Positions 29,183 to 37,880 of a stretch of DNA of 64,000 nucleotides are shown here, in pieces. The position numbers and the translations under genes were made by a program. The notes under the pieces were generated by a model. The model was not told the origin of the DNA. It saw only the letters and a program-made list of their open reading frames with translations, and did not search any database. The stretch comes from Sva-07 sp963716095. Its GTDB lineage: Bacteria; Actinomycetota; Acidimicrobiia; Acidimicrobiales; Ilumatobacteraceae. The stretch covers positions 1-64,000 of the forward strand of contig CAVQSV010000018.1 of assembly GCA_963716095.1 (NCBI GenBank), in the 5' to 3' direction. Each line of letters starts with the position of its first letter. The stretch's first letter is position 1.

Positions 29183-29578
29183 ATGTCGAAATGGTCGCCC
29201 TACGTCGCTGGAGCACTGTTCACCGGGGCCGGGGTGATGCACTTCGCCAAGCCCGACTTCTTCGAGTCCATCGTTCCCGACTGGTTCCCGAACGCCAAGC
29301 TCACCAACCAGGTCAGCGGGGCTGCCGAGATCGCACTCGGACTCGGGATGCTCTCGCCTCGAACTCGACGAGCATCAGCACTCGGATTGATCGCACTCAC
29401 TGCGATCGTGTTCCCCGCAAACGTCGACATGGCGGTCAATCGTGTCGAGGTCACACCGACCGATGGGCGGATGACGAGGAAGGTCGGGGCGGCGACCGGG
29501 CCTCAGAACTGGATCCGCCTGCCGATGCAGGCGCCGGTGATGTGGTGGCTGTGGCGCGAAGCGAACGCCGCCACCTGA
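29183..29578 (+). CDS. DoxX-family small membrane protein
   Basis: A 131-residue membrane protein starting MSKWSPYVAGALFTGAGVMHF. The pattern PYVAGALFTGAGVMHFAKPDFF, SGAAEIALGLGML and ALGLIALTAIVFPANVDM with four hydrophobic stretches matches DoxX-like proteins. The role of this subfamily is unknown; some members act in quinol or redox homeostasis. ATG 29183 is chosen because it lies behind GGAG. Confidence 0.8.
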   Translation: MSKWSPYVAGALFTGAGVMHFAKPDFFESIVPDWFPNAKLTNQVSGAAEIALGLGMLSPRTRRASALGLIALTAIVFPANVDMAVNRVEVTPTDGRMTRKVGAATGPQNWIRLPMQAPVMWWLWREANAAT

Positions 29579-29614
29579 TCGCCTCGGGTCAACGCATGCA
29601 CGTACGGCCCTCGG

Positions 29615-30217
29615 TCAGCGAGGGTCGCGCCACATTGCGGTGACGGTGGGAGCATTCTTGCCGACCACGATCTCTCCGGTCGGCTGGAAGCCGTGCCGAG
29701 CGTAGAACGGGATGTTCTGCGGATTGGAGCTCTCGAGGTAGGCGGGCATGCCTTCGGCGTCGCACCGTTCGAGCATCGGGCGGATCAACGCAGAGCCGAG
29801 TCCCTTGCCCTGCATCTGCCGGGCCGTGCCGAGCGCCTCCAGGAAGTAGTGCTCCGCCTCCGGGTGCACCTTCTCGATGGCGCTGAACGCTCCCAGCATC
29901 CTGGGGAACCTCGTGCCGAGGGAACGGACCATCGCCGGGAGCACCCTGAGGGTCGTCAGCGGCGGCATCTTCCACTGGTTGGGATGCATCCAGACTGCAA
30001 CTCCGAAACCGTCCTCGCTCGTGAACACCAGATGGTCGTCGCGCCGGAGTTGCTGTTTGGCGAGCGCGCCGAACAGCACCTGCAGCTTCGATTCGATCGA
30101 CTCGGCTGGCTCGGCGCCGGTGACCCAGCGAAACATCGGGTCGTCGCCGAACGCGTTCGCCAGAGTGGCGGCCAGCGCGTCGACCTCGGCCATCTGTGCG
30201 GATCTGATGGTGGGCAC
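29615..30217 (-). CDS. GNAT-family N-acetyltransferase
   Basis: About 200 residues with the GNAT fold. The acetyl-CoA loop is ARQMQGKGLGSALIRPML (R/Q-x-x-G-x-G/A), followed by AYLESSNPQNIPFYARHGF, a conserved end of the fold, and TGEIVVGKNAPTVTAMWRDP. The length and the FRWVTG N-terminal part fit the group of actinobacterial GNATs of unknown substrate. The start is either GTG 30217 or a downstream ATG at 30193. Confidence 0.85.
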   Translation of the reverse strand: MPTIRSAQMAEVDALAATLANAFGDDPMFRWVTGAEPAESIESKLQVLFGALAKQQLRRDDHLVFTSEDGFGVAVWMHPNQWKMPPLTTLRVLPAMVRSLGTRFPRMLGAFSAIEKVHPEAEHYFLEALGTARQMQGKGLGSALIRPMLERCDAEGMPAYLESSNPQNIPFYARHGFQPTGEIVVGKNAPTVTAMWRDPR

Positions 30218-30282
30218 CTCGCTCGTTGTAGCACAAGGACCATCCGACCATCTGAGCGTTGGCCATGACGTACGGTTTCCAG

Positions 30283-30672
30283 ATGGCGAGCAACGTCGTC
30301 CACTTCGCAATTCACGCCGACGACGTCGAGCGCGCCCGGCGCTTCTACGAAGCTGTGTTCGACTGGCGCTTCGAAGCGTGGGGCCCGCCCGGCTTCTACA
30401 ACATCGACACCGGCAGCGACGACCGTCCGGGCATTCACGGCGCGCTGCACGAACGAAGCGAACCGCTCCAGGGAACCGGCATGCGCGGCTTCAGCTGCAC
30501 CGTGGCCGTCGACGACCTCGCTGAGATCAGCGCCCGTGTGACGGCGAACGGTGGCTCGGTACAGCATCCGGAGATGGCGATTCCGACGGTCGGCACACAC
30601 ATCGGATTCCTCGACACCGAGGGCAACGAGTTCGCGGCGATGGTCTACGAGCGCCCGATGTTCGGCGCCTGA
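30283..30672 (+). CDS. VOC-family (glyoxalase-like) protein
   Basis: A 129-residue VOC protein with two beta-alpha-beta-beta-beta units: VVHFAIHADDVERARRFYEAV and FDWRFEAWGPPGFYNI in the first, FSCTVAVDDLAEISARVTANG and HIGFLDTEGNEFAAM in the second. Metal ligands could be the first histidine and the glutamate in the last strand. Such proteins act as dioxygenases, lyases or resistance proteins; the substrate is not clear. An ATG six codons upstream is also possible. Confidence 0.82.
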   Translation: MASNVVHFAIHADDVERARRFYEAVFDWRFEAWGPPGFYNIDTGSDDRPGIHGALHERSEPLQGTGMRGFSCTVAVDDLAEISARVTANGGSVQHPEMAIPTVGTHIGFLDTEGNEFAAMVYERPMFGA

Positions 30673-30747
30673 GACCGATCCTGCGGTCGCCAACGGCCGC
30701 CGCGTTCGCGCCCGCACTCGGTCGCCCTGTCGGCCTACGGTGGAGCG

Positions 30748-31173
30748 ATGGACACGATCATCGATCGCGTGTTGTCGGCGGTGGGCCGCCACGACGGCAC
30801 CGGCGACGGAGCCGAGAGCGGCCCGTTCACCGCGACGCTCGAGGTCGCACCGATCCTCGGCACGATGGGCGCATCGATCGACTACGTCGCAACCGCGCCG
30901 GATGGCCGCGAACTGCACTCCGAGCACACGGTGCTGGCATTCGACAGCTGGTCGGGCCAGCCGACGTTGTTCGTGCTCTGCGCTGAACTGAACGGGATCG
31001 ACCAGCTCGTCCAGACCAGTCAGTCGACGTTCAACAACGGCCGCGGAACCGACGGGTTCGAACTCCAGATCGAGATCGCACTCGACGGCGACACGCTGGC
31101 GTACGTGTGGTCGTGGGGCGCCCCCGGCGATGCGCTGGCCGAGCAGTCGCGGGCCACGTTCCCACTGCGGTGA
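30748..31173 (+). CDS. Hypothetical protein, 141 aa
   Basis: An intact GC-rich gene with strong third-position GC. The product starts MDTIIDRVLSAVGRHDGTGD and is mainly beta-strand with tryptophans (LAYVWSWGAPGDALAEQ), no signal and no membrane segment. I do not recognise the family. It lies between the VOC gene and the IclR gene. Confidence 0.65.
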   Translation: MDTIIDRVLSAVGRHDGTGDGAESGPFTATLEVAPILGTMGASIDYVATAPDGRELHSEHTVLAFDSWSGQPTLFVLCAELNGIDQLVQTSQSTFNNGRGTDGFELQIEIALDGDTLAYVWSWGAPGDALAEQSRATFPLR

Positions 31174-31217
31174 CGCCATCGGTCGCGCTCGACGCGTGAC
31201 CGATGTCGAACAGCTCG

Positions 31218-31859
31218 TCACAGTGCGGTCGAGATCTGGCCGGCGGCGGCCACGACCGCACCGCCGAAGCGTCGGCCGGGTTGACGGGTGAGTCGCTCGA
31301 TCGGTCCGCTCACCGAGACGGCCCCAACGATGGAACCGTCGGGTGCCGTGACCGGTGCGCTCACCGACGCGACGCCCGGCTCGCGCTCGCCGACGCTCTG
31401 AATCCAGCCCGCCTTGGATGCCTCACCGGTGAGGACACGTCCGGCGGAGCCGACGCCGAGCGGCAGGAGCGATCCCTGCGGCACGATCCAGCGCAGCCCG
31501 TGGGGTGATTCGAGCGAGACCACGCAACGGCGTTGCGACCCTTCACGCACGAACAGCTGGACACTCTCACCGGTGCCGCCACGAAGATCCTCGAGCGCGG
31601 GTCGGGCGAGGTCACCGAGCGGGAACCGCTCGGCGGCGGCGTGGCCGAGCGGCACCAGCCCGAGGCCGAGTTCGTATCGGCCGTCGACACTTCGGCGCAG
31701 CATGCCGTGCTCCTCGAGCGCGCCCGCCAATCGGTGCGCCGTCGCTCGCGGCAGCCCGGTGGTCGTCTGCAACTCGCCGAGCGTGCTCGGCCTGTCGGCC
31801 ACGGCGCGAAGTACGAGCATCGCCTTGTCGAGCACGCCGACGCCGGATACGCTGTCCAT
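31218..31859 (-). CDS. IclR-family transcriptional regulator, probable regulator of leuCD
   Basis: A 213-residue IclR protein with an N-terminal winged helix (LDKAMLVLRAVADRPSTLGE, LPRATAHRLAGALEEHGMLRR) and a C-terminal effector domain (ESVQLFVREGSQRRCVVSLES, SAGRVLTG, GVASVSAPVTAPDGSIVGAVSVSGP). It is slightly short for the family. It stands divergent from leuCD, the same arrangement as NdgR in Streptomyces, a known IclR-type regulator of leucine genes. I infer the same role here. Confidence 0.9.
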   Translation of the reverse strand: MDSVSGVGVLDKAMLVLRAVADRPSTLGELQTTTGLPRATAHRLAGALEEHGMLRRSVDGRYELGLGLVPLGHAAAERFPLGDLARPALEDLRGGTGESVQLFVREGSQRRCVVSLESPHGLRWIVPQGSLLPLGVGSAGRVLTGEASKAGWIQSVGEREPGVASVSAPVTAPDGSIVGAVSVSGPIERLTRQPGRRFGGAVVAAAGQISTAL

Positions 31860-31874
31860 ATCTCAAGAACTATA

Positions 31875-31889
31875 TCCCATTATGTGGGA
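31875..31889. promoter_or_regulatory. Candidate operator between the IclR gene and leuC
   Basis: TCCCA TTATG TGGGA is a five-base inverted repeat in the 84-base gap between the divergent genes, 55 bases before the leuC start and 16 bases before the regulator's start. Its position fits a shared operator for self-control and leuCD control. No binding data can be seen. Confidence 0.45.
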
Positions 31890-31943
31890 ACGTGACGTTG
31901 CGTGCCCGCCACGAACCGTCACATCACGACAAGGAGCGTCGAC

Positions 31944-33353
31944 ATGGGCAAGACACTGCCGGAGAAGGTGTGGGAGCGGCACCTGGTGCACGCTGCACCG
32001 AACGAACCCGACCTGCTGTACATCGACCTGCACCTGGTGCACGAAGTGACGAGCCCGCAAGCGTTCGACGGTCTGCGCCTCAGCGGCCGGACCGTGCGTC
32101 GACCAGAGCTGACGATTGCCACCGAGGACCACAACGTCCCCACCGAGAACATCGACCAGCCGATCGCCGACCCGATCTCGGCCAAACAGATCGACACACT
32201 TCGAGCGAACACGGCAGAGTTCGGCATCACCAATTTTCCGATGGGTGACCCCAACCAGGGCATCGTCCACGTGATCGGTCCCGAGCAGGGTCGAACGCTG
32301 CCGGGCATGACCATCGTGTGCGGCGATTCGCACACGGCCACCCACGGGGCGTTCGGTGCGCTCGCATTCGGCATCGGCACGAGCGAGGTCGAGCACGTGC
32401 TGGCGACCCAGACGCTCCCCCAACAACGGCCCAAGTGGATGTCGGTCACCGTCGAAGGCGACCTCCAGCCCGGTGTGACCGCCAAGGACGTGATCCTCGC
32501 GATCCTGGGCGAGATCGGCACGGGCGGCGGGATCGGCCACGTGATCGAGTACCGGGGCTCGGCCATCCAGGCGCTCTCGATGGAAGGCCGGATGACGGTC
32601 TGCAACATGTCGATCGAGGCCGGCGCGAAGGCGGGCATGATCGCTCCGGACGAGACGACGTTCGACTACCTGCAGGGCCGGGCGCATGCCCCGAGCGGCC
32701 CCGAATGGAATGCCGCCGTCGCCGACTGGTCGACGCTGCATTCCGACGACGACGCTGTCTGGGACAAGGAGGTCGTCCTCGACGCCGGAGCCATCCGCCC
32801 GCACGTCACCTGGGGCACCAACCCCGGCCAGGTGGCGCCGATCGACGCTGCGGTGCCATCGCCCGACGACTACGACAACCCGACCACCAAGGAGACGGTT
32901 GCCCGCGCACTCGAATACATGGGTCTCGAAGCCGGCACACCACTGCGCGATGTCGCTGTCGACACCGTCTTCATCGGGTCGTGCACCAACAGCCGCATCG
33001 AGGACCTGCGGGCCGCGGCCGCCGTGATGGAGGGACGAACGGTCACCGTGCCGCGCGTGATGGTCGTGCCGGGCAGCCACGCCGTCAAAGCCCAGGCGAT
33101 CGCCGAGGGCCTCGACCAGGTGTTCGTCGCCGCTGGCGCCGACTGGCGCGAGCCGGGCTGTTCGATGTGCCTCGCGATGAATCCCGACAAGCTCGCGCCC
33201 GGCGAGCGCGCAGCCAGCACCAGCAACCGCAACTTCGAGGGTCGGCAGGGTCGCGGAGGTCGAACTCATCTCGTCTCTCCCGGCGTCGCTGCCGCGACCG
33301 CCGTGAAGGGCACCTTCTGTACACCTGCCGATCTGGAAGGAGTGACGTCATGA
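31944..33353 (+). CDS. leuC: 3-isopropylmalate dehydratase large subunit
   Basis: A 469-residue aconitase-family protein starting MGKTLPEKVWERHLVH behind AAGGAG. Typical motifs are TATEDHNVPT-like sequence, VCGDSHTATHGAFGALAFGIG, EHVLATQTL, IGSCTNSRIEDLRAAA and REPGCSMCLAMNPD. The cysteines in the last two (C in SCTNS, CSMC) bind the [4Fe-4S] cluster. With LeuD it isomerises 2- to 3-isopropylmalate. The stop overlaps leuD as ATGA. Confidence 0.96.
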   Translation: MGKTLPEKVWERHLVHAAPNEPDLLYIDLHLVHEVTSPQAFDGLRLSGRTVRRPELTIATEDHNVPTENIDQPIADPISAKQIDTLRANTAEFGITNFPMGDPNQGIVHVIGPEQGRTLPGMTIVCGDSHTATHGAFGALAFGIGTSEVEHVLATQTLPQQRPKWMSVTVEGDLQPGVTAKDVILAILGEIGTGGGIGHVIEYRGSAIQALSMEGRMTVCNMSIEAGAKAGMIAPDETTFDYLQGRAHAPSGPEWNAAVADWSTLHSDDDAVWDKEVVLDAGAIRPHVTWGTNPGQVAPIDAAVPSPDDYDNPTTKETVARALEYMGLEAGTPLRDVAVDTVFIGSCTNSRIEDLRAAAAVMEGRTVTVPRVMVVPGSHAVKAQAIAEGLDQVFVAAGADWREPGCSMCLAMNPDKLAPGERAASTSNRNFEGRQGRGGRTHLVSPGVAAATAVKGTFCTPADLEGVTS

Positions 33354-33934
33354 AGGCGGTCACCGTGATCACCGGCACCGGCGTTCCCCTGAAGCGCTCC
33401 GACGTCGACACCGACCAGATCATTCCCGCCGACTGGCTCAAGCGGGTCGAGCGCACCGGGTTCGAGAAGGGCCTGTTCTCCACGTGGCGCGACGACCGCG
33501 AGTTCGTACTCAACGACGAACGCTACGCGCAGGCGAACGTGCTCGTGGCCGGCCCGGCGTTCGGGGTCGGCTCGTCGCGCGAGCACGCGGTGTGGGCGAT
33601 CCAGCAGTACGGCTTCGACGCAGTGATCGCGCCGAGCTTCTCCGACATCTTCCGGAACAACTGCACGAAGAACGGTCTCGTGCCGGTCGTGGTGCCGGAG
33701 TCGACGGTCGAGGCGATCTGGGCGGCCATCGAGGCCGACGCCGACACGGAGATCGTTGTCGACATGCAGCAACTCAAGGTCGAAGTGCCGGCGGCGGGCA
33801 TCGACGAGAGCTTCCCGATGGACCCTCAGACGCAGTACCGGTTCCTCAACGGTCTCGACGACGTCGGCATCACCCTCACCCACGCCGCGGCAATCGACAC
33901 CTACGAATCCAACCGCCCCGTCTGGCTCAGCTGA
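33350..33934 (+). CDS. leuD: 3-isopropylmalate dehydratase small subunit
   Basis: A 194-residue swivelling-domain protein with GVPLKRSDVDTDQIIPADWLK, LVAGPAFGVGSSREHAVWAI, APSFSDIFRNNCTKNGLVPV and a C-terminal TLTHAAAIDTYE. It pairs with LeuC to form the isomerase. The ATG overlaps the leuC stop by four bases, so the two are made in equal amounts by coupling. Confidence 0.96.
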   Translation: MKAVTVITGTGVPLKRSDVDTDQIIPADWLKRVERTGFEKGLFSTWRDDREFVLNDERYAQANVLVAGPAFGVGSSREHAVWAIQQYGFDAVIAPSFSDIFRNNCTKNGLVPVVVPESTVEAIWAAIEADADTEIVVDMQQLKVEVPAAGIDESFPMDPQTQYRFLNGLDDVGITLTHAAAIDTYESNRPVWLS

Positions 33935-33963
33935 TCACGCCTGGGGCCTCGACCCCGACGTGA

Positions 33964-34345
33964 TCACGGAGTTCGGCCGACGAGTGCGAGGAACTCCGTG
34001 AGCGGGTCGTCGTCGGAGGCGACGTCGACCGGTGGGCCGATCAGGCCGTACTCGCGCAACGTCGGCGCCAACTCTTCGATCGTTGCGAGCACTGCCCGCG
34101 CGACTTCCGGGCTGCAGTGATGATCGACGCCGACCGCAGATGCGAGGTCCCAGGAGTGGGCCAAGGGGTCGTACACCACGATCGCAAGCAGGTCGTCGAT
34201 CGTGGTCGCCCCGAACCAGTAGCTTCCGGCACGACGCAGCACGTCGGGTTGATCGAGCGCCTCGAGGAGGCCGTCACGCGATGCGTTCCACGATCCGAGG
34301 AGGTCATCCGACTGCCTTCGTGTAGTGACGCAGGTTCTGGCTCAT
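33964..34345 (-). pseudogene. TIGR03086/DinB-like protein remnant with internal deletion and frameshift
   Basis: The start at 34345 (AGGAGG upstream) reads MSQNLRHYTKAV, a start typical of actinobacterial TIGR03086-type metal-dependent proteins. The frame then changes near 34,300 and continues DDLLGSWNASRDGLLEALDQ and LAIVVYDPLAHSWDLASAVG to the end. Family members are about 190 residues, whereas only about 127 codons are here, and the usual segment after the start with the first metal-binding histidine (W-T-A-R-D-V-x-x-H pattern) is missing. So there is both a frame change and a real loss of about 60 residues. The product is probably inactive. Confidence 0.65.
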
Positions 34346-34425
34346 CGATTCCTCCTGAGGTCCCGCGAAGGCAGCAGCGTCCGACCCACCACGACTGACG
34401 AGTTGCGACGTCTACGCTGCACCTC

Positions 34426-34869
34426 ATGCCATTGACCGGAGAGTACGAACCGAGCGCCCTCGAATGGGTACGCGACCAGGTCGCCACCTACGAGGCGACC
34501 AATGGGCGTGAGGCGAACACGCTGCGCGAGACCGGCATCCCGGTGATCATCGTGACCTCGCTCGGGGCCAGCTCCGGCAAGATTCGCAAGTTCGCGCTCA
34601 TGCGGGTCGAACACGACGGCGAGTACGCACTCGTCGCCTCGATGGGCGGTGCACCGTCCAACCCTGGCTGGTACCACAATCTCGTCGCCGAGCCCTTGGT
34701 GATGATCCAGGACGGCCCCGAACCGCACGACTACCTCACGCGCATCGTCGACGGCGACGAACGCGCCACGTGGTGGGCACGCGCCGTCGAGGTGTTCCCG
34801 ACCTACTCGGAGTACGAGGCCAAGACCGACCGGGTCATCCCGGTCTTCGTCGCCAGCCGCGTCGGCTGA
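34426..34869 (+). CDS. F420/deazaflavin-dependent nitroreductase-family protein (Ddn-like)
   Basis: A 147-residue split-beta-barrel protein of the DUF385/Ddn family. Motifs are LRETGIPVIIVTSLGASSGKI (the G-x-x-S-G-K/R-x-R loop for the F420 phosphates, here GASSGKIRKF), LVASMGGAPSNPGWYHNL and an end with TYSEYEAKTDRVIPVFVASR. These use the deazaflavin F420 common in actinobacteria. The substrate is unknown. It supports an actinobacterial origin for this part. Confidence 0.9.
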   Translation: MPLTGEYEPSALEWVRDQVATYEATNGREANTLRETGIPVIIVTSLGASSGKIRKFALMRVEHDGEYALVASMGGAPSNPGWYHNLVAEPLVMIQDGPEPHDYLTRIVDGDERATWWARAVEVFPTYSEYEAKTDRVIPVFVASRVG

Positions 34870-34884
34870 GCGGCCTCGGCGACG

Positions 34885-35445
34885 CTAGGCACCTGGCCGC
34901 TGCGCAGGACCGGGCACCGGCGGAGCCGGCGGCACCGCACCGGCGGGCGGGGCCGTTGTACCGGCCGCCCCGGGCTGCCCTGCGACGGCCTGCCCAGCGC
35001 CTGCAGCAGCCTGCTGGGCTGCGACCGCATCGAGCCGGGCCTGGTACTCGGCTCGTCGCTCGAGTTCGGTCTCCGCATCCTCGACCTGGTGGAGCCGACC
35101 CGAGATCCATCCGATCAGGGCACTCAACAGCAACGCCACGATTCCGTAGATGATCATGGCGAACACGACGGAGGTCTCGAAGATCGCCGGCACGTCACCG
35201 CTGGTGACGCCCAACTCGATCGGTGTGAAGATCCCGCGGAACGGCGACATCACCCGATCGAGGTTCCGGTACACCCACTCCGTGAAACCGGAGGACGGGT
35301 TGGCACCGAACAGGAGCAGGATGAACCCCATCAGCAAGATGATCTCGACGATGACGAGATAGGCGTACACCAGGTAGCTGATCACGCGGGCGATCATGAG
35401 CACCACCTTGCGTTCACCAAGGGCGGATGAGTCGGCGTTGATCAT
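34885..35445 (-). CDS. Membrane protein with proline-alanine-rich tail (YggT-like)
   Basis: A 186-residue protein starting at 35445 with GAGGAA upstream. Two hydrophobic stretches (ISYLVYAYLVIVEIILLMGF and AMIIYGIVALLLSALIG) are joined by a loop with a FRGIFTPIEL-like motif that recalls YggT proteins (FRRIxP). A short coiled coil (VEDAETELERRAEYQARLD) is followed by a 50-residue tail rich in proline, alanine and glycine. The role is unknown; the topology suggests the tail is in the cytosol. Confidence 0.75.
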   Translation of the reverse strand: MINADSSALGERKVVLMIARVISYLVYAYLVIVEIILLMGFILLLFGANPSSGFTEWVYRNLDRVMSPFRGIFTPIELGVTSGDVPAIFETSVVFAMIIYGIVALLLSALIGWISGRLHQVEDAETELERRAEYQARLDAVAAQQAAAGAGQAVAGQPGAAGTTAPPAGAVPPAPPVPGPAQRPGA

Positions 35446-35527
35446 GTTGTTCTTCCTCCGTCGAGACCGGTCGATCGTTCGACATCACAGTAACCACCGA
35501 CCTCCAGGCTGGTGGTCGATGCTGCCC

Positions 35528-36415
35528 TCACCCAGCAGTGACGACAGCGGAGAGCAGCGAGCGCCCCATCCGAGCAAACCGTTCACTGTCAGCCGAGTGC
35601 AGGAGGTACAGCAGCGCGAAGTGCAGTGCCCATGCCTGACCGCGCTGCCACGTGGCATCGTCGACGGCGAGCACCGACCCAGCGGCGGCTCGAAAGGTGG
35701 TTCGGTCGTCCTCACCGAACAGCATCCACGCAACGGCCAGATCGACCGCCGGGTCGCCCGAGGTGATGTCACCCAGATCGAGCACGGCAACGATCTCGCC
35801 GTTGCGCACGATCAGATTGGCCGTGTGCAGGTCGCCGTGCAGCCACAGAGGAGGCCCGCCCCAGTCGTCGACGTCGAGCAGGTGGTTCGCCTGCGCAGCG
35901 ACCGAACCGGCATCGATGGTCGATCCGAGGAGTTCGATGTTGTCGCGGATGCGCGGCCGCAGGTACGCCACCGGCTGACCGCGGAACTGGTTGTCCGGCG
36001 CTTCGGGAGGCGCCGGTGTGTGAAACGCCGCGACGAAGTCGCCGAGTCGCTGCGCCTCCGTCGGCGGATCGCCCAGTTCGGTGTCAGCCGCCACCTCGCC
36101 GTCGAACCACGGGCAGATGCTCCACGCCCAGGGATAGGCATCGGAGGGCGCACCGGTGCGCAGCGGAGCGGCGATGGGGATCGGCAGTCGCTGCGCCAGG
36201 TCGGGCAGCCACCGGTGTTCGTGTTGGACGAGGTCGGCACCCAGTTGCCGACGCGGTACACGTGCGACGAGGTCGTCGCCGAGCCGGAAGATCACGTTGT
36301 CCCACCCGTTCGCCACGAGCGTCAGCGGCCGATCCGCGAGGTCGGGACACTGATCGTCCAGCAGACCGCGGACCAGGTCCTCGGTGACGTCGATCTCGGC
36401 GGCTGGAACCTTCAT
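35528..36415 (-). CDS. Aminoglycoside phosphotransferase-family kinase
   Basis: A 295-residue protein with the APH fold. Motifs are LVANGWDNVIFRLGDDLVARVP (nucleotide-binding part), PLWLHGDLHTANLIV (catalytic loop H-G-D-x-x-x-x-N) and VAVLDLGDITSGDPAVDLAVAW (metal motif, D-L-G-D in place of D-F-G/D). This group is close to macrolide and hydroxyurea kinases but the substrate is unknown. An upstream GTG at 36421 is a possible start. Confidence 0.88.
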   Translation of the reverse strand: MKVPAAEIDVTEDLVRGLLDDQCPDLADRPLTLVANGWDNVIFRLGDDLVARVPRRQLGADLVQHEHRWLPDLAQRLPIPIAAPLRTGAPSDAYPWAWSICPWFDGEVAADTELGDPPTEAQRLGDFVAAFHTPAPPEAPDNQFRGQPVAYLRPRIRDNIELLGSTIDAGSVAAQANHLLDVDDWGGPPLWLHGDLHTANLIVRNGEIVAVLDLGDITSGDPAVDLAVAWMLFGEDDRTTFRAAAGSVLAVDDATWQRGQAWALHFALLYLLHSADSERFARMGRSLLSAVVTAG

Positions 36416-36478
36416 CGCCACCGTGAACGACCATCACGGACAGCGACGGTCACAGCAGGCCCGGCAACGTGCGACGGC

Positions 36479-37774
36479 TCAGTCGGATTCGAATTCGGGG
36501 AGGTGCAGCAGACGTGAGTCGTTCGAGAAGACCTCGATCGGCTTCTCGGTCGGCAGGCGCATTCCGCGTTGCAGGATCCGCATCTGAGTGTGCTGGTTGT
36601 ACTCGACGAGCGTGACCGCCCAACCGTCGCGTCCGGCGCGTGCGGTGCGACCCGAACGGTGCAGGTAGTCCTTGACGTCCTTGGCCGGCTCGTAGTGGAT
36701 GACCGCACCGATGTCGTCGATGTCGATGCCACGGGCGGCAACATCGGTGGCGACCAGGATCGACAGCTTGCCTTCGGCGAACTTGCGCAGCACACGCTCG
36801 CGCGCGCTCTGCTGCATGTCGCCGTGTAGCGGCGAGGCGTCGACTCCGAGGTCATCGAGGTTTCGAGCAACACGGTCGCAGTTCCGTTTGGTCTGACAGA
36901 ACACCAACACCTTCGGGATCGACTTGCCGATCGAACCGATCACCTTGTCCTTGTCCATGTGGTGCACGGCGAGAAACAGATGGTGCATCGTGCCGACGGT
37001 GTCGGTGGCCTCGTCGATCGCCACTGTGACCGGATTGGTCTGGTAGTGCTTGATCAAGTGGCCGACGTCGCCGTCGAGCGTGGCCGAGAACAGCATGGTC
37101 TGGTTGCGACTGCCGCAGTGGCGGAGGATCCACTCGACCTGCGGGGTGAACCCGTCGTCGGCCATCCGGTCGGCTTCGTCGAGCGTGACGATCTGCATGT
37201 CGTCGAGCGACACCTCGTTCGACTTGATGAGATCGATCAGCCGCAACGGCGTGGCGATGACGATCTCGACGCCCTTGGCAAGCTCGTCGACCTGGTGGTG
37301 CCGCGAGGCCCCGCCGTAGACGGGAAGCACTCGCATGCCGGCATGATGTGCGACCGGCTCGAGCACCTCGGCGACCTGCACCGCGAGTTCACGGGTGGGC
37401 ACCAGCACCAGCCCGAGGGGGCGCGATGGGGCTGCCTTGTCGGTGATCCGGGCGAGCATCGGCACGCCGAAGGCCAAGGTCTTGCCGGAGCCGGTCTTGG
37501 CACGGCCGCAGACGTCCTTGCCGGTGACCGCCACGGGAATGGCTTCGGTCTGGATGGCGAACGGTTGCGCGAACCCGCACGCAGCGAGCCCGTCGTCGAT
37601 CCGCTCGGGCACCCCCAGATCGAAGAACCCTGTGGGGGCCTCGACCGGTGGAAGTGCGTTGATGGATGTGAGATTCGAGGTGTTGACGTGGCCACCGTCG
37701 TACGGCTGGTCCGACGTGTGCGGGCGAGAACGCCGACGACGAGGCGCTCCTCGTCGCGCTGTTGATTCAGTCAT
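36479..37774 (-). CDS. DEAD-box RNA helicase
   Basis: A 431-residue DEAD-box helicase starting at 37774 with a basic start (RRGAPRRRRSRPH). Motifs in order are FAQPFAIQTEAIPVA (Q motif), AKTGSGKTLAFGVP (I), VPTRELAVQ (Ia), VTLDEADRMADDG (II), LFSATLDGD (III), LVFCQTKRNCDR (IV), LVATDVAARGIDID (V) and HRSGRTARAGRDG (VI). It unwinds RNA. It lacks the long C-terminal RNA-binding domain of CsdA/DeaD. It is divergent from the leuA leader, with only about 60 bases to the -10 box of leuA. Confidence 0.93.
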   Translation of the reverse strand: MTESTARRGAPRRRRSRPHTSDQPYDGGHVNTSNLTSINALPPVEAPTGFFDLGVPERIDDGLAACGFAQPFAIQTEAIPVAVTGKDVCGRAKTGSGKTLAFGVPMLARITDKAAPSRPLGLVLVPTRELAVQVAEVLEPVAHHAGMRVLPVYGGASRHHQVDELAKGVEIVIATPLRLIDLIKSNEVSLDDMQIVTLDEADRMADDGFTPQVEWILRHCGSRNQTMLFSATLDGDVGHLIKHYQTNPVTVAIDEATDTVGTMHHLFLAVHHMDKDKVIGSIGKSIPKVLVFCQTKRNCDRVARNLDDLGVDASPLHGDMQQSARERVLRKFAEGKLSILVATDVAARGIDIDDIGAVIHYEPAKDVKDYLHRSGRTARAGRDGWAVTLVEYNQHTQMRILQRGMRLPTEKPIEVFSNDSRLLHLPEFESD

Positions 37775-37830
37775 GTTGCCGCCAAGCGTACCGGGCAGGC
37801 GCGCGACGAGCGCGAGATGCCCGGCACAGG

Positions 37831-37839
37831 TGCTATCAT
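37831..37839 (+). promoter_or_regulatory. Extended -10 promoter of the leuA leader
   Basis: TGC TATCAT is an extended -10 element (TGn plus a TATAAT-like hexamer). It ends nine bases before the ATG of the leader peptide, so transcription should start at or next to that ATG and the leader peptide would be leaderless, as is common in actinobacteria. No good -35 is visible. Confidence 0.6.
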
Positions 37840-37847
37840 TGTGTGCG

Positions 37848-37880
37848 ATGTTGTGCCGCAGCCTCCTTCTGCTTACGTAG
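37848..37880 (+). CDS. leuL: Leucine leader peptide MLCRSLLLLT
   Basis: The ten-codon frame reads Met-Leu-Cys-Arg-Ser-Leu-Leu-Leu-Leu-Thr and stop, with four leucine codons in a row plus one at position 2. It sits just after the -10 box and just before two hairpins and leuA. This is the layout of a ribosome-mediated attenuator: low charged leucyl-tRNA stalls the ribosome at the leucine run and frees leuA transcription. Leucine leaders before leuA are known in actinobacteria. Confidence 0.88.
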   Translation: MLCRSLLLLT

